Below the pieces are notes generated by a model, which did no database searches, was not told the origin of the DNA, and saw nothing but the letters and a program-made list of their open reading frames with translations. DNA of 64,000 bases, taken from NCBI RefSeq assembly GCF_032452875.1, contig NC_083876.1:27564001-27628000 (forward strand). The letters are read 5' to 3'. A program made the position numbers and the translations under genes. The DNA comes from Bos javanicus. Taxonomy: Eukaryota; Chordata; Mammalia; Artiodactyla; Bovidae. This document shows, in pieces, positions 61,340-64,000 of this stretch; positions within the stretch are counted from its first letter, which is position 1; every line of letters starts with the position of its first letter.

Positions 61340-63787
61340 GAAGACTTTAAGAAAATATTTCTGAAAATAGCCAAATACGTTTCAACACTTTTGAAACCAG
61401 AAAGTGTTCATTAGTCATTATTTCGCAGCCAAGAACATAAGTTGAACATAGTTCAAAGAAAGAGATGATAGTTAATGCTGATTCTCATAAGGATTTACAA
61501 GAAAAATGGCAAAAGTCTTCCTGTTTGTGTAGCATTATATCAATATTTAGTATAATTCAGTGTGATACAAATTCAGATCTTCATATTTTCCTTTTCTGAA
61601 AAGCCTCTATATTGTTTAAATATCATGTTGAATTAGACTGTACAACTCTCTAAATTAGCTAAGTGGTTCTACAATAGTATCACTGCATCTAGGCTGCCAA
61701 GCAAGTGCCAACTCAGCAGGATTTCTGAATAGTTGGTAAATGAAGCATCAGAATTCTGGAGTTTAAAATGAAAACAATTTCTTAACAAAAAAAAAATCTC
61801 AGAATTATGTGTCTTTTACAATAAAAATTCTAGGGAAAATCCTTTGACATCTGAAAAAGATAGGGCAAATATTTCATTAATCGATTAAAAGGTAATTATT
61901 AATTTTTTTCAGTTAGTGTAACACTATGCTACTTGCTATGATAACTATCAAAGAAAAATATACTGAAAAGTATCACTTGGAGCTCTTCTTAATGTTGATT
62001 TAAAAATAACCAAATGGCAGATTTAATCAGCACAGGAGGCCAGAAAAGATAAGGCTGAATTGCATCAGTCATGCTCTCCTCTTGTGACAAGTCCTTTGAG
62101 GAAGTTCTAAGACTCCTTCAATCCAGGAAAGAATTCATTTGATCAATCCTTTCATTGTAAGAATTCCTCTCTGATGAGTAGTTTTATTTTTGAAAACTAA
62201 AAGAAACCATTAAGTCATGAAAATGAATCTCTAGTGATAAAGCTTCTAGTGTCAGGACTCCATAGTAGAGTATGTGTCTGACCTGTGTGCTGCAATAGGT
62301 CTAAACCATCACTCCTTCCTAGCAATCAGACACTACCAATGGGGGTGGTTGGATCACCGTGGGGGAGAATCAAAATGCTTTCTGCCATCACAACTTGACA
62401 TATGGAAGTCGCAGAAGGGAAAAAATGTAACTGTCTGAACCATGACAGAAAATGAAATATAGTACATAAATCCACAGTGAATAATGAAAAATGTCAGAGA
62501 ACTATCTTTTGTGAAAGTGTAAACAGGCAAATCTTTCATCCAGAGGGAAACCAGAAAACAAAGATAAACTATCCACATCTCCTCCTGAAGGGAATCTTCT
62601 ACTGTTACATCAACATACGCTTCTCTGATCATAACACTTCTACATGTCATCTCTCTGTGTATCTGTGTGCATGGTATCCAGAGTATGTGATAAATCGTAC
62701 ATAAATGTACTTAAACGCCTCTATTCATATTCTGAATCCACAAACAACACCTGATTAAGTGCCTTCTTGGACCAAAGAGGGACAGGGCAATTATTTGTGC
62801 CCAATAACCCATATCCAGTAGAGTTTCTTGTGAATTACTAATCTGATAGACAGTGATATATTTCAGGCAATGTGCTAGGAAATACAAAGAGGAATATGAC
62901 AACATTATGGTGCTGTTTGACATTCTCAAATTCCAGCTGAGAGCAGGCACAGTAAGAAAAATAAGATGAAACAGATACTGAGAAATGCTAAACAAACATA
63001 TTCAGAGTGGAAGAACTGGTTAATTTGTTTAGAGAAGTCAGGGACATTTAACAGAGGAGGTGATTTTTTAAAAAGTCTCTTATAGGAGAAGAGAACCATT
63101 TAATGTGTACTATATTTTTGAAATAATTTGAATGCTGTTTGTTTTGAGTGCTTCAGGAAAGTCTTCTTTCTGCCAACAAAATTATTTATACTCAGAAAGG
63201 ATATAAATTTTTTCTTCTGGAATTTTCTCAATTACAAAAATATATTTGGCATACAACAGTTTAAAACTTGGGAGTTTCTATTCCTGTGAACAGGAGGCCA
63301 GTGACAGGTACTCACTTTTGATTCTGATGAGGCGCAAATTTGAAACACAGCTTTGTGAGATGGGTATATGGGAATGACTCATACAGCTAATGTGTGTGTC
63401 TGGAAACCTCCCACAATCTACAACCTGACGTGGATTGGTTCTACTTTATTATCTGTTACATCAGCAATAAATCTTAGGTTGCAAAAATATTTTTGGCAAC
63501 TTTATCTATATATGTTAATAATATAATAAGGTATATAGTACTGCATACTTTATACATATTTTAGTAATGAATTAACCTCAATAACATCATAATTTCTGTC
63601 CTGTATATATTGAATCAGTTAAGCATTTTAAGTTATTCCTAACATGTTCAGTTGTGTTTTATATGGAATATTATGCATTAAAATGTCACTGGTAAAGTTG
63701 AGGAGTCACTATAGTATGTACTATTTCCCAGACAACATCCATTGTATCCCCATAAGGAAGCAATATATTCTCGCTAAATGGGCAGTA
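61340..63787. other. No recognisable gene or element
   Basis: AT-rich sequence. I found no domain, RNA gene or named repeat in these 2.4 kb. Open frames of 94-98 codons at 62354-62995 lack any recognisable feature. Confidence 0.4.
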
Positions 63788-64000
63788 CTGGGGGGCACTC
63801 TCAAAAACAACAGAATGATCGCTGTTCATTTCCAAGGTAAATAATTCAATATCACAGTAATCTAAGTCTATGCCCCAACCACTAATGCCAAAGAAGCTGA
63901 AGTTGAATGGTTCTATGAAGACCTACAAGACCTTCAAGAACTAACACCAAAAAAGATGTCCTTTTCAAAATAGGAGGCTGCAATGCAAAAGTAGCATGTC
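63788..64000 (+). mobile_element. BovB LINE 5' part, sense, runs off the window
   Basis: 'ctctcaaaaacaacagaatg', 'tcatttccaaggtaaataat', 'ctatgccccaaccactaatg' and 'gaagacctacaagaccttca' is the start of the BovB endonuclease region. The reading frame is already broken near 63960. Confidence 0.9.

Noticed and set aside
61340..63787. A possible neighbouring gene exon in the distal upstream flank (in human the next gene on this side is TRDN).
   Set aside because: I could find no peptide resembling triadin or any other gene, and the intergenic distance expected from human makes an exon here unlikely.

Overview
This is vertebrate nuclear DNA from a ruminant, almost certainly a bovid. It is AT-rich and intron-poor in coding sequence. 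It is packed with ruminant-specific retroposons: the RTE-type LINE BovB, its derivatives Bov-tA, Bov-A and Bov-A2, cetartiodactyl CHR SINEs and bovine-type L1 3' ends. Older mammalian repeats (MIR, L2, L1, MaLR/ERVL, Tigger, hAT) lie between them. There are no operons, no CRISPR array and no prokaryotic features.

Only one cellular protein-coding exon can be supported. On the minus strand, 9347-9400 encodes the first 18 residues of NKAIN2 (Na+/K+-transporting ATPase interacting 2). It has a strong start context (GAAACCATGG) and a consensus splice donor at 9346. Positions 1-9346 are therefore the start of NKAIN2 intron 1, reading leftwards. A CpG island of about 1.4 kb (about 9420-10870) holds the 5' leader and promoter, and everything to the right is upstream of the gene. 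The block 3832-11704 around the promoter lacks recognisable interspersed repeats, in sharp contrast with the rest of the window.

The upstream flank (11.7-64 kb) is a retroposon graveyard with readable insertion order. A 5.2-kb BovB nest at 25776-31022 is an antisense BovB split by a 2.3-kb sense BovB with a 10-bp target duplication, which gives large inverted repeats. An ERVL pol relic (about 36840-40255) was later hit by Bov-tA, BovB, a Tigger derivative and an ERV1-type LTR. An old L1 (about 51390-56205) carries BovB, a MaLR LTR and several SINEs. A solo ERV1-type LTR at 60794-61335 has matching 4-bp flanks. A retroposed U4 snRNA fragment at 56760-56816 has a 14-bp target duplication.

The longest open reading frames are fragments of BovB endonuclease or reverse transcriptase, or GC-biased frames inside the CpG island. 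I found no evidence for a novel gene system. The most informative points are the very short NKAIN2 first coding exon, a candidate 82-bp intron in its leader, and several unusual insertion structures. Repeat names come from recognised consensus features. Boundaries are approximate unless a target-site duplication is given.
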